Source: Protea cynaroides (Eukaryota; Streptophyta; Magnoliopsida; Proteales; Proteaceae). From it: DNA of 64,000 nucleotides. The stretch lies in NCBI GenBank assembly GCA_028583415.1, contig CM053272.1, positions 74,317,439-74,381,438 on the forward strand, written 5' to 3'. Below are positions 1 to 9,429 of this stretch, piece by piece. Position numbers and translations under genes: made by a program. The notes under the pieces are model-generated. The model searched no databases. It saw only the letters and a list, made by a program, of their open reading frames with translations, and was not told the origin of the DNA. Position 1 is the first letter of the stretch. Each line of letters starts with the position of its first letter.

Positions 1-1866
1 CCACTATATCCGGTATAATCTTCAATGCCGCGAACATATTCGAAAACCGATGAATAAACCCTTGGTTGGCTGATTCATCCGTTGTATCTATCACATACTG
101 CTCGTTTCCGTGATTGAATACCATTCCGGTGGTACACATTGTTGCGGTTGTGCTAACTACTCCTTGAGATTTTATCATTGCTTTTCTGCTTAATGCATCC
201 GCTACTACGTTCGCTTTTCCCGGATGATACTGGATATCACAATCATTGTCTTTCAATAGTTCCAGCCATCTTCATTGTCTCATATTCAATTCCTTCTGAT
301 TAAATAAATAAGTAAGACTTTTATGGTCCGACTTAATCTGAAATTTCTCTCCGTATAAGTAATGTCTCCATATCTTGACAACATGTACTACTGCCGCTAA
401 CTCCAAATCATGAGTGGGTAGTTTTTCTCATGTACCTTCAACTGTCTCGAAGCATAAGCAATCACTTGCTCTCCTTGCATAAGCACACATCCCAATCCCA
501 ATCCCGACGCATCAGTGTATAAGGTAAACGTCTGTCCTGGAATAGGAATAGTCAAGATCGAGGCGGATAACAATCTGGACTTCAATGTCTGGAAGCTCTT
601 CTCACATTTATCCGTCCACACAAACTTTTCACCTTTCTTAGTCAAACTAGTGAGAGGTACGGCAATCCGAGAATAGTCTTCTATGAATCTCCGATAATAA
701 CCAACTAGACCCAGAAAACTTCTGATTTCCGAAATGCTCTTTGGTGCTTCCCACTTTACAATAGCCTCTATCTTGCTGGGATCCACTTTGATTCCTTCAG
801 TGGATACTACATGGCCTAGAAAGGCAACTTCACTTAGCCAAAACTCGCACTTTGAAAATTTGGCATATAGCTTCTCTTTCCTTAAACGCTGTAGGGCTGC
901 ATTTAGGTTCTTGATATGGGTTTCCTCGTCCTTGGAGTATACCAATATATCATCAATAAATGCTATAACCGACGTATCCAACATATCGTGGAAAACTCGG
1001 TTCATAAGTTCCATGAACGTTGCCAGTGCATTAGTTAATCTGAAAGACATAACCAAAAATTCATAATGTCCATATGTGGTCCTGAAAGCTGTCTTCGGAA
1101 TATCACCTTCTTTAATCTTTAGCTGATGATAGCCCGATCGAAGATCGATCTTAGAAAATACTTTCGCTCCTTGTAACTGATCGAACAAGTCATCGATCCG
1201 AGGTAGTGGGTATCAATTCTTGATTGTCAGTTTATTCAACTCCCGATAGTCGATACATAATCGAACGCTACCATCCTTCTTCTTTACGAACAACACCGGT
1301 GCACCCCATGGAGATATACTGGGTCGAATATAACCCTTGTCCAGTAGTTCTTGTAGTTGCACCTTCAGTTCCTTCAGTTCCGTAGGAGCCATTCTATAGG
1401 GTGCTTTTGATACGGGTGCGGCTCCAAGTATAAGGTCTATTAAAAACTCCGTGGCTCGGTCGGGTGGTAATCCGGGTAGTTCCTCTGGAAATACGTCAGG
1501 ATAGTCCCGCACGACATCAATATCTTCCATTTGTAGCGCTTCCTTGGTTAGGTCGACCACGGATACAAGATACCCGATTGCCCCTTTCTCAAGGCACTTC
1601 TTAGCCTTTAGTGCTGAAAGTATGAGCTTGCGCCTCCGGGGAAGTTTGGTTCTCGAGAAACTTAATTCTGCTCCTTCTTTGTCTTTGAACGTTAGCTTCT
1701 TTTCGGCGCATAATAGATTTGCAGAATGCCGAGCTAACCAGTCCATTCCCAAGATGACATCAAAGTCTGCCATCTCAAGTTGTATCAAGGTTGTATCTAA
1801 GGTTTTCTCGTCAATGAGAACTGGACATGGTCCATAACCTTTCTCTAGTTCCACTTCTAACCCCAT
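1..1866 (-). pseudogene. pol: Tk-A pol fragment: protease C-terminus, reverse transcriptase and RNase H (broken)
   Basis: The minus-strand reading from 1866 starts in the protease C-terminal part (DVILGMDWLA), passes the linker with VSKAPYRMAP, then the RT core. Visible RT landmarks are LCIDYRELNKLT, the KIDLRSGYHQL block and FIDDILVYSK, the plant gypsy form of the YXDD catalytic site (near 955-985). RNase H begins around TLYTDASGLGLG (near 500-530) and continues past the RNase H end (YHPGKA near 220) to the left edge. Breaks seen: an in-frame TGA at 1213-1215 where relatives have CGA (Arg); a one-base deletion near 405-420 that changes NYPTHDLEL into a short stop-ended tail; and a TGA in the RNase H segment near 273-276. 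Integrase lies outside the window. Family assignment is secure; the copy is dead. Confidence 0.9.
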
Positions 1867-2030
1867 CGGTGATCGTACAAGTAAGTAATTTGTAGTCTAA
1901 TGTTTTGATGGGTAATTTTGTCTTCTTTCCAAATGACACAGATATAAATGAATGAGTAGCTCCGAAATCGAAGAGTACTCTGGCGGGTACGCCATTTATA
2001 GGTACAATATCTGTGATTTATCTTTACTTA
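1867..2030 (-). pseudogene. Tk-A aspartic protease N-terminal half (active site altered, frameshifted)
   Basis: Between the gag stop and the RT-containing frame, the minus strand reads a retropepsin segment: VPINGVPARVLFD followed by FGATHSFISVSF. Retropepsins need D-S/T-G at the active site. The homologous stretch in the 15014-24170 element reads DSGATHSF, whereas here the codon after Asp is TTC (Phe), so the catalytic triad is D-F-G and the enzyme should be inactive. About 40 codons later there is a four-base tandem duplication (ACTT ACTT, near 1885-1895) relative to the same relative, which shifts the frame just before the segment that begins MGLEVELEKG. This is a decayed protease, not a separate gene. 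Confidence 0.8.
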
Positions 2031-3312
2031 GTCTACATGCTCATTCAATGTAATTACAACTTTAAAAGTTTCAGTCATACCTGTGACCACATCGGGTGAT
2101 GCGGCCGCATCCTCGGACGTAACAGCATATACACGTCCCTGATGGAATTGCTTCTTGGGCTTAGGGCACTCCCTTGCCATATGTCCCGGCTGGTTGCAGT
2201 TAAAACACTTCAGGACTTCAGAATTTGGCTTTGGCTGTGGTTGAGCTGCTGGAGTAGTCCTGGTTGCAGCATTAAAATTCTGAGGACGGAAAGGCTTATA
2301 TGTCTTGTTATTGCCTCCGTTGTAAGAATTTCCGGCTGGCCTTTTGATGCCTCTGTTCTGAGTAAAATAACTCTCCTTCTGGCTCGATTCTATCACTCGA
2401 GCAATCTGGACAGCTTCATTATAGATTTTCTTCTCTAAGCCCAGAACATGTTCCCTGATGTTTCCTCTTATCCCTGTGACAAACCTACGGGTTTTGGTAT
2501 CTTCTTCTTGCATACTCAGTGGTGCGAAGAAAAACAGCTCTTCATAACGCTGTTGATACGCATCCACCCTGATAAAGACTCAGGAACTCCTTCTCCATCG
2601 AATCTCTGAAGCTCCGTGGAAAATATTTCTCAAAGAAGGCTTCTTTATATATAGCCCAGGTCAGTAGGGCGTGCTTGGTCAGTAGATATGCCTTCGTTGA
2701 TTTCCACCAATGATGTGCATCGCCCTTGAGCATGAAGGTGGCGCATAGTACTTTCTCTTCCTCTGTGATAGTCATCATGAGGAAATTTCTCTCTATCTCG
2801 TCTATCCAGTGTGCTGGCCACAATGGATCAGACGGTTTGCCGTTGAATTCTTTGGGTTTCATCTTCAAAAACCTCTCCACTAGTCGGGAGTGGTCCAGTT
2901 GGTTTTGGGGGTTTGCCCCAAACATATGGTGTGGATACTGGTAATCACCCTGAGCTGCTTCTGGAACCTGCACTAGAATCTGTGCAGCAGGTTGTGGAGG
3001 TGTCTGATGAGCTGGGTGGTTACCCACCGGTGCTGCACTGGCTTGTCCTGTGTGCATGGGTGCAGCCTGAGTGGCTTGAAACATAATTCCCATGGCAACC
3101 TGCATCTGAGCCTGCGCGTGTTGCATCTGCTGCAGCTGCTGTGCCAAGTTCATCACCACGGTTGTTAGCTCTGGTGGTGGAGGTGGCAAATTTGTAGGGT
3201 TTGTCGGTTCTGAATTACCCGGTGCATAGTTATTTTCTTGACTAGTCTCCTCCGTGGGTGGTGGTGGTGGGACTGCATTTAGGGTCTGTCGGGTTACTCT
3301 ACATCCAGACAT
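2028..3312 (-). pseudogene. gag: Tk-A gag (capsid and zinc-knuckle nucleocapsid), frameshifted
   Basis: The frame opens upstream at 3372, but the likely start is the Met at 3312 (MSGCRVTRQT), since the residues before it look like leader. It has a Pro/Gln-rich N-terminus, then the plant gypsy capsid core (KMKPKEFNGKPSDPLWPAHW, and later AIYKEAFFEKYFPRSFRDSM). Around 2560-2575 the frame breaks after LSLYQGG. The rest of gag (VDAYQQRYEELFFFAPLSMQ) continues in another frame from 2567 to the stop at 2028; relatives have a few extra codons at this point, so a small deletion is the likely cause. The second part holds a CCHC zinc knuckle, CFNCNQPGHMAREC (near 2165-2205), which would bind RNA during packaging. 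The protein would form the virus-like particle. Confidence 0.88.
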
Positions 3313-3450
3313 GATTCCTTTCGGTGATTGGTGGTGCCTGAAAATTATCCAAATAGGTGAGAGGTCATTCATATTTCATGTAGGCATGCTAACCAATAAT
3401 CAATTCCAATTTTAGCTCATTATATAAAAAAAATACTATCTTTTCTATGC

Positions 3451-3654
3451 AGGGTCGATGGTGAGGGTCGATGGTATGTCCGACCCTTGGTATCCGACCC
3501 TGGGAATAACCTATTCTTCCCGAGAGCTGAGGGTCGATGCGAGGGTTGATGGGTGTCCGACCCTCAGTTCTGACCCTTGATTTTCTGTCAGATTCCTGAG
3601 AGCCGAGGGTCAATGGGAGGGTCGATTGTGCTAGTCGAATTGTCCGACCCTCGG
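3451..3654. repeat. Leader array of GAGGGTCGA / TCGACCCTC motifs
   Basis: About ten direct and inverted copies of a short GGGTCG-core motif lie in 200 bp, in the leader between the antisense ORF and gag. The same motif variant fills two arrays in this element's LTR (7254-7382 and 7881-8000). A TATA-like TATATAAA (3421-3428, + strand) lies just before it. Function is unknown; it could belong to the promoter or 5'UTR of the antisense gene that follows. Confidence 0.7.
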
Positions 3655-3808
3655 ACCAAAAATCAGATTTTTAAGATCCGATTCTGGGACATTTCTCACT
3701 ATTCCTCCTCCGTTTCGACTCGTCTCTCCTCTCTGAGTTGCTACAGTGCTGCTCTACTGTTTTTGATCGGTTTGACTCTGGGTTTCGACGTCTACGTCAT
3801 TACTACAG

Positions 3809-4249
3809 GTATGTCTTCCCATTCTTACCTGTTTTTAGGTTTTCTTTTCTAGGTTTTTGTCCATTTAACTTGTATTTTCCAAATTAAACTTTTTCCAATT
3901 GTAAAAATTCGATTTTTATTGGGAGCTTTTGTTATTGGTGTCTCGAGGAACGAAAGCCCTCAAAAATTTTTGAGTTTCATCGGTTGGTTATCGAGAAACT
4001 TGAAATTTTCTCTTTTTGCCCTAATTTATCGACATTTTTGATTTTTCTTGAATTTATTCAAATTGGACATCGTCAGTTAAAATTTCCTACTGCATGTGGG
4101 TTGTAGGATATGTTCAAACCTACGTAAGTCCTGATGCCCACTTGTATGGTGAGGAATGGGATTTATGGTCAACTTACGTCGTTATTAAATCAAGTTTCAG
4201 ATTTTTATCCTATTAACTCCTTGTTTTCCTTCTCCTTCTTATTTTGCAG
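3809..4249 (+). other. Predicted 5'UTR intron of the antisense ORF
   Basis: A good plant donor (ACAG|GTATGT at 3808/3809) and a pyrimidine-rich acceptor (TTTTGCAG ending at 4249) bracket 441 bp of T-rich sequence. The acceptor is followed six bases later by an ATG in strong context (ACCATGG, 4255-4257). The upstream stretch 3690-3808 is pyrimidine-rich and looks like a 5'UTR exon. This is a prediction from splice consensus only. Confidence 0.6.
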
Positions 4250-4254
4250 ATACC

Positions 4255-5571
4255 ATGGCTCGTACTAAGGTACCTCGAGTTCATGATCCCCTTCGCTTCC
4301 GTTCCAATGAAGCCGAGGCACGGTATGCTGACTATGCCCGTAAGAAGGTTGAGGGTGGTCGTATGGTGAACTTGGCTGAGTTAGCCGTGTTCAACGTAGA
4401 GGGAGCTTTTGGTGACATGGGGTGGCTTCCTGTCATTACATACGATGCGTGCACATGCCCGGATTTGGTGCGTCAGTTCTATTGTAATCTCCAGGTGGTG
4501 GGGAATTACAATGACGTTGAGCATGGTCAGGAGTTGCGCATCACCAACTACGTCAAAGGGGTAGATATCTCCTTCGACTATCGGCGGCTGACCAACTTGT
4601 TGGGCATTCCTTATGATGGCCCCATGGTATACTGTGCGCCTGGAGAGCCACAGTTCGTTGAGATGGAGATGAGGGCAGAGATCGATAATCAGTTGCTCCG
4701 TCCTGATCGTTGGCAGATGAGAGCTTGTTATCTGCGTCCAGCTCCACGGGTCTTCTGTAAGATTATCTAGCATAATCTGATTTTGCAGAGTGGGCACTAT
4801 GATAGGGTTTCTCAGCTGACCAGGTTTTTGATTTATAGCATCTGCACTCATCAGCCCGTTTGTCTTCCCTACATCATCATGTGGACTATGATTAGTGCTA
4901 CATTGGCCGGGCATAGGGGTAATCTACCCTATGGACGCATGATTATAGTTCTTCTGACCCGTTTGAGGGTTGACCTGTTAGATGAGAAGATCCAGAAGAA
5001 GACCTTCACGTTGCCTCTAGATTGGGAGGCAATCTGCAAGATGGGTATGCGGGATGCCCAGGTTAGTGATGAGGAGAGGAACGCGATGGTGCGCCCTCAC
5101 ACTCGTATCGAGATGGCTGATGCTGAGGCTGCTGCTGCTGCTGCTAGAGCTCACGTGGATCCTGTCGACGATGATGATCGTATGTATATGGATGTCGACT
5201 CGATACCACCGCCTTCACCTACACATGCGGCTGGTGTTGGCACTTCTTCTGTGGCGGACCCTGTACCTGAGGCTGGTCCTTCGCATGCGGCTGGTCCTTC
5301 ACTCCCACCTTCTGACATGATGGAGATGCTGCAGGAGATCAGGGAGGCTCAGCGCAGATCTGATCTGAGGATGGAGGAGTTGCTAGACGCCCAGCGTATG
5401 AGGGTGGATGAGCTGTTATCGGTCCAGCGGGCGACTGATAGGAGAGTAGCCGATCTTGCAGCTAGTCTCCAGACGACCCAGACCCAAGTGGCTTGGTTGA
5501 CTAGGGTCTATGCGGAGGACTATGACCGAGATCGTGAGGCCCCGCCTCCTCCTTCGCCTCCAACTTCTTGA
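4255..5571 (+). pseudogene. Antisense ORF in Tk-A leader: 'putative plant transposon protein' type, one stop
   Basis: This runs opposite to gag-pol, between the primer site and gag. One frame (438 codons) runs from ATG 4255 to TGA 5569-5571, broken only by TAG at 4768-4770, where CAG (Gln) is the likely ancestral codon. Residues 1-172 form a conserved-looking globular part (FNVEGAFGDMGWLPVITYDA, then LVRQFYCNL, then LTNLLGIPYDGPMVY), and the frame continues after the stop with QSGHYDRVSQLTRFLIYSIC. I recognise this as the domain annotated in plants as 'putative plant transposon protein', common in TE-borne ORFs; its biochemical role is unknown. The C-terminal half has an Ala run, an acidic patch (DPVDDDDRMY), Pro-rich linkers and a likely coiled coil (MMEMLQEIREAQRRSDLRME onward), ending in PPPPSPPTS. 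The other Tekay-like copies here have short leaders without it, so it is probably an acquired gene. The family call rests on memory. Confidence 0.72.
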
Positions 5572-5835
5572 TCGTACTTTATTTTTTTTCTTGTACTACA
5601 GAGTAATTGTCCGGGTTGTGGACTGTACTCTGCTTTAGTTATGTATATACATTTTGTTTCTCTCACTCATTGTATGTAACTTGTTTCCCCTTTTATAGAT
5701 GCATTATTCTCTTTTTAAATTTGGTCTCAATCATCACTTGTGCTTGCAGTGTGTTTGTATTAAACTTTTAATTTATCCTATCTCTGTTCATTATTGTCTG
5801 GAATGTATGCTAGTTTAGCGGACAAGGCCTGAGAT

Positions 5836-5847
5836 GCTCTGATACCA
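5836..5847 (-). other. Tk-A primer binding site (initiator Met tRNA)
   Basis: On the minus strand TGGTATCAGAGC lies three bases (ACT) after the LTR end ...GGGTGTGACA. It is complementary to the 3' end of plant initiator-Met tRNA, the primer used by Tekay-type chromoviruses. Confidence 0.92.
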
Positions 5848-6140
5848 AGTTGTCACACCCCAATTCCGCACTGTTCAGAATGGTGTGATGAACCGCTAGC
5901 AAACCAACGGTCCAACCAGGATCTCAAATAGGCTATCCCCGCGTTATCTAAACTCACACACATCCGTAATCATAATCAGAGTAAATACACAATAACGGAA
6001 GTTTTATAATAACATGAACTGAGAAACTAAGATGATATCATTTAATTTAATAGCAAATTAATCTGTTTTCAACTGAGACATAAATATTTAAATACCAGAT
6101 ACACGTCTTAATAAATCCAATAAAGAAACCTATAAAATAT

Positions 6141-6262
6141 CTAATCAAATACACACGAGTTGCACTCGCAAGAGGAGTCGTGTGTATCCACTTCAGCTTC
6201 AGCTTCCATCGCTGCCACGTTCCCGTACCCAGACGCATTCACATAGTCTTCAACGGTATAAC
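6141..6262 (-). CDS. Conserved LTR-encoded small exon (40 codons), Tk-A copy
   Basis: Directly after the acceptor GATGATGCAG the minus strand is open for 122 nt to a TAG. The peptide begins (G)YTVEDYVNASGYGNVAAM and ends HDSSCECNSCVFD. Homologous frames occupy the same place in all nine Tekay-type LTRs of the window, and the copies differ mostly at third codon positions (for example H-D-S-S-C-E-C is encoded with different third bases here and at 61088-61209). That pattern is expected of a protein under selection, not of neutral LTR DNA. A one-base length difference in the T run just before the acceptor breaks the frame upstream, so conservation starts at the predicted splice site. The start codon is unresolved: the purine-rich first exon is open in frame for about 34 codons but has no ATG, and an internal in-frame ATG (VAAM) is present. 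I do not recognise the family. Confidence 0.5.
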
Positions 6263-7634
6263 CTGCATCATCAACTAAAAAATATTCGACGTCGAGGGGT
6301 GAGCACACCATGGCTCAGTGAGTAGCCAAAACAATGCAACAACACATATGCATGCAAAAAGTCAATTTATATCTTTGGTCTGGTATATAAGTTTGCAATA
6401 TGCAGTAGAAAGGTTTAGGTAGCCAAAGATCGCGTTTATTGACTCCGCCTCTATACACGACTGTGTAACGTTACCCGAAGATCACGTTTATCGTCAACTC
6501 ACATGCACCCAATCATGAACATTATATAACAAAGGTTACGTTTATTGCTATATAGTGCCATACCAACACGTAAGCCCCTGTTAGCGAGGGCTGCAAACTG
6601 GGCTCGCGACTAACCAATCCTAATGCCAAAAGTGTATCCAAGGCCTCACCCCAGCATCCCTCAGAATGTCCATAGAGATAGAGCTAAGGCCCCCCGGTAG
6701 AGTCAGAGACTACAAGGACCGAGACCACCTCCCCTGATACTCTACAACATAATAGTTCTACTAAAGTAATGGCGATACGACGATGCTAATGCACAAGACT
6801 TGAGTTAGAGATAGAGCTAAAGTGCTGAGACCCGCCAAAGGTTAACGTTTATTGACGTTCTCATCACACCTCCCCTGATACCCGCTCGCATCAAATACAT
6901 CAACCACACACATACAAGCACATGCCTATTCCTATCATCATCATCATCATCATGTTATAAACAATAAAATAAATATGCATGAACAAGTAATAGAAATATT
7001 GGATGGCATGCTGTATGCACATTACAAACATATTCTCATAGAATCAAGCATGGCATAGGACTCAAGAAAATAGAAAATAGTTTGTTATTAACCAATTTAG
7101 TTTGGGGTTCTGGTTCCTCACCTTAGCTTCCTATAAGATGTTTTTCCAAGCTTTAGAATCACCTTTACAGTATTATTGTATTGCTAGAAGACCTAACAAA
7201 GTCGATAGAATTTAATTAGAATTTATTCAGAATTTAAAAAACTACTCTGTTAACTGAGGGTCGGAGGTAGGGTCGGAGTCAGGATCGACCCTGGGTGAGA
7301 CCCTCCCTTAACTCTGAACTTCCCGAATACTAAGGGTCGATGGTCAGGAACACCTAGGGTCGGATGGTCATCGACCCTCGGTGCACTTTGGTCCAATTCC
7401 CTCTTTTAATCCATTCTTCGTGTTTAAAATCCTATGGCTTGCTCCTACATTCCATTCTACATTCATTCCATGGTCTGAAACCATGTATAACCCACCTAGA
7501 TAGCTTTCATGCACTTTCCTATGGTTTTCCATGAAAACCTAACCATAGCTTGATGGTTTGGGTTTCTCCAAAATCACACTCTCAACATTAACTAGCCTAA
7601 GGTCTATAGAAACTCATGGAATTAGTATCCATAC
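6263..7634 (-). other. Predicted intron inside the Tk-A LTR
   Basis: The donor CAG|GTATGG (minus, GT at 7634-7633) and acceptor TGATGATGCAG (ending 6263) are both conserved in position in the other Tekay-type LTRs of the window. The intron would remove the second motif array and all the AATAAACG and TAGCTCTATCTCT modules from the mRNA. Consensus-based prediction only. Confidence 0.5.
7254..7382. repeat. Tk-A LTR array 2 (intronic) of GGGTCG motifs
   Basis: Direct and inverted GAGGGTCGGA / TCGACCCTC copies lie about 250 bp downstream of the predicted donor. The motif variant is the same as in array 1 of this LTR. Confidence 0.75.
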
Positions 7635-7778
7635 CTGAGAAGATTACTTTTTCTCTGAAATTCTTCTCCTTTTTGCTAAGTTCTCTTCCTTGCCTTTCTT
7701 CTTCCTCTTTTCCTTCTCCTCTCTTTCTCTCAATTCAATTAGGGTTGTGAAAGGAGTGAAAGTGGCTTAGGGACGTCC

Positions 7779-7786
7779 TTTAAATA
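7779..7786 (-). promoter_or_regulatory. TATA box of Tk-A 5' LTR
   Basis: TATTTAAA on the minus strand, followed by GGACGTCCC and a CT-rich initiator region. The same box-plus-GGACGTCCC arrangement occurs in most sister LTRs (TATAAATA or TATATAAA variants). Confidence 0.8.
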
Positions 7787-7880
7787 GAGTAGGAACATCC
7801 TAAATAAGTCCCTCTGAGATTCGGAAAGAATCCCAATCGAAAATTAGGAAATTTCCTAATTTCTATATTCGGCAGAATCC

Positions 7881-8000
7881 GAGGGTCGATGATCCCGTCG
7901 ACCCTAGGGTCTTAAGCTGTCCGACCCTCCCTTCAAAACTGAGGGTCTGACTTTCTGTTTTGGGAGGTCCGACCCTGCTTAGCTGGGTATGCGACCCTTC
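7881..8000. repeat. Tk-A LTR array 1 (U3) of GGGTCG motifs
   Basis: Five or more copies of GAGGGTCGA / CCGACCCTC in both orientations lie about 100-220 bp upstream of the TATA box. The position is homologous to U3 arrays in the other eight Tekay-type LTRs. Confidence 0.75.
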
Positions 8001-8689
8001 CCCTATTTTAAGTGTTTTTGGGTCGATTTGATACCTGGGATCTCGATCTCCTTCACGCCCTTGGTCCATTTGACTCAACCATGATGGGTAAACCTGGTTC
8101 AAGGTGGTAAGACCGGGTTAGAATGACACGGGTCTTACAACAATTTGCAAAGCCTTGAGATTTTCATGTGCCTAGATCAAGGGCCAAACCCATGTCATAT
8201 TTCATCGCCGCTTGGCTGTTCTACCAATTTGGTCTACCATAGTGCACCGTCAAAGAACTTAGTTGACCAGATGCCCTCGACAGTTTAACACCAAGGTCAA
8301 TCAATAAGATCACTTTGGTTAGAGACTGTCAAGCTCTACTCATTCTTGTCCAAAATCCTCACTAGAGTTTCTTTCAATCCAAAATCCAACAACACCAATG
8401 TTGGCTGAAGAAAATCATCACATTCAAATTACATGGAACCCTTCCAAGGGAGCAACCAAGTCATCACTACCGTGCTGAAATTGAGTCAGACTTTCAGTAC
8501 TAGGTCATAAATGGCAAATTTCAAATCTAGGAATCATGCCAGCAAAGTCAATGACACCATTTCCATTGACGCCATGTTTTATGCCTTACTAACAAAGCAG
8601 GGGCAAAAACCTTGGAAAACTGCCAAAGAATTCACTATCATTTCAAATATATCCAACACTCTATAGGTTCAAAGTCAAGAGACTTCCAA

Positions 8690-9345
8690 GATGGGTCAGA
8701 TTTCAATCCTAAAGGTTCAAAGTCAACAAAGACTTTCTGTGTGGGTCACTTTCGAGCATCCTAAAGGTTCACAACAACAAAGCTACTTAAGAGGATATTC
8801 TAATTTTCATTCCCGAAGGTTCATAGCCATAGAGCTTCCCAAGAAGGATATTCTAATTTTCAATCATGAAGGTCCAAATTTGGTAGGAACTTCAAAGATG
8901 AGTCATTCAATATTACCCTATAAGTGACCTTTTGAGTTATTACTCATTTCAGAATCAATAGCAAATTCCTCACCCTATAAGTGACCTTCTGAGTTCTTGC
9001 TCATTTAAGAATCAATAGCAAATTCCTCACCCTAAAAGTGACCTTTCGAGTTCTTACTCATTTCAGAATCAATAGCAAATTCCTCACCCTAAAAGTGACC
9101 TTTGAGTTCTTGCTCATTTCAGAATCAAATGCAGATCCCTAGCTCATCCAAAATTCAAATCAATCTCAGCCTATAAGTGAATCAAATGCAGAGCCCTAGC
9201 TCATCCAAAGTTTAAATTTATCTCAGCCTATTAGTGAATCAAATGTAGAGCCCAAGCTCATTCAAAGATCAAGTCAATCTCAGCCTATAAGTGAATCGAA
9301 TGTAGAGCCCTAGCTTATTCAAGAAAATCAATCTCAGAATCTCAA
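8690..9345 (+). repeat. Tandem repeats of ~53-57 bp in the Tat-A 3' tail
   Basis: Two units with GGATATTCTAATTTTCA begin at 8793 and 8846. From 8953 a 57-bp period is clear (AATCAATAGC at 8953, 9010 and 9067, then AATCAAATG or AATCGAATG at 9123, 9180, 9237 and 9294). Unit sequence drifts along the array while the period holds. Such arrays are typical of the 3' untranslated region of Ogre/Tat elements. Confidence 0.85.
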
Positions 9346-9429
9346 TCAGAAGAGCCTCAGTTCAATCAAAGAAAAGACAACAAGTCCGCCATCCAAACAA
9401 ATCAAAGCCGAGCTCAAGCTCGTGCAATC

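Larger units (their letters stand above)
1..8139 (-). mobile_element. Tk-A: Tekay/Del-like Ty3/gypsy element (5' LTR, leader, gag, partial pol)
   Basis: Read on the minus strand the order is LTR (8139-5851), Met-tRNA primer site, long leader with an antisense ORF, gag, protease, reverse transcriptase, RNase H. The element runs off the left edge before integrase and the 3' LTR. This order with integrase expected last, and the close protein match to the integrase-chromodomain element at 15014-24170, place it in Ty3/gypsy chromoviruses, most like Tekay/Del. It sits inside the 3' non-coding part of an Ogre/Tat-like element. The first five bases beyond its right end are ACAAT, the predicted target duplication to look for at the left end outside this window. 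Frameshifts and stops in gag and pol make it non-autonomous. Confidence 0.88.
5851..8139 (-). repeat. Tk-A 5' LTR (2289 bp)
   Basis: On the minus strand it begins TGTAAGACCCG and ends GGGGTGTGACA, next to the primer site. Internal order (minus): U3 with a GGTCG-motif array (8000-7881), TATA box TATTTAAA (7786-7779), purine-rich leader, splice donor CAG|GTATGG (GT at 7634-7633), second motif array (7382-7254), a (CAT)n stretch near 6930-6955, TAGCTCTATCTCT modules (near 6805 and 6676), four AATAAACG modules (between 6860 and 6430), acceptor GATGATGCAG ending at 6263, and a 40-codon frame (6262-6141). The last base of U3 adjoins flanking DNA ACAAT. Confidence 0.93.

Noticed and set aside
734..1066. 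Plus-strand frame of 110 codons opposite RT
   Set aside because: Shadow of the conserved RT coding strand; no independent motif or start context.
4381..4914. Minus-strand frame of 177 codons inside the antisense ORF
   Set aside because: Shadow of the plus-strand frame, which has the recognisable domain and Kozak start.
5836..5847. Possible tRNA gene at the Met-tRNA match
   Set aside because: Only the 12-base primer complement is present, next to an LTR end; there is no cloverleaf.
7863..8102. 79-codon minus-strand frame in the Tk-A LTR U3
   Set aside because: Lies upstream of the TATA box and across the motif array; not conserved as protein in sister LTRs.
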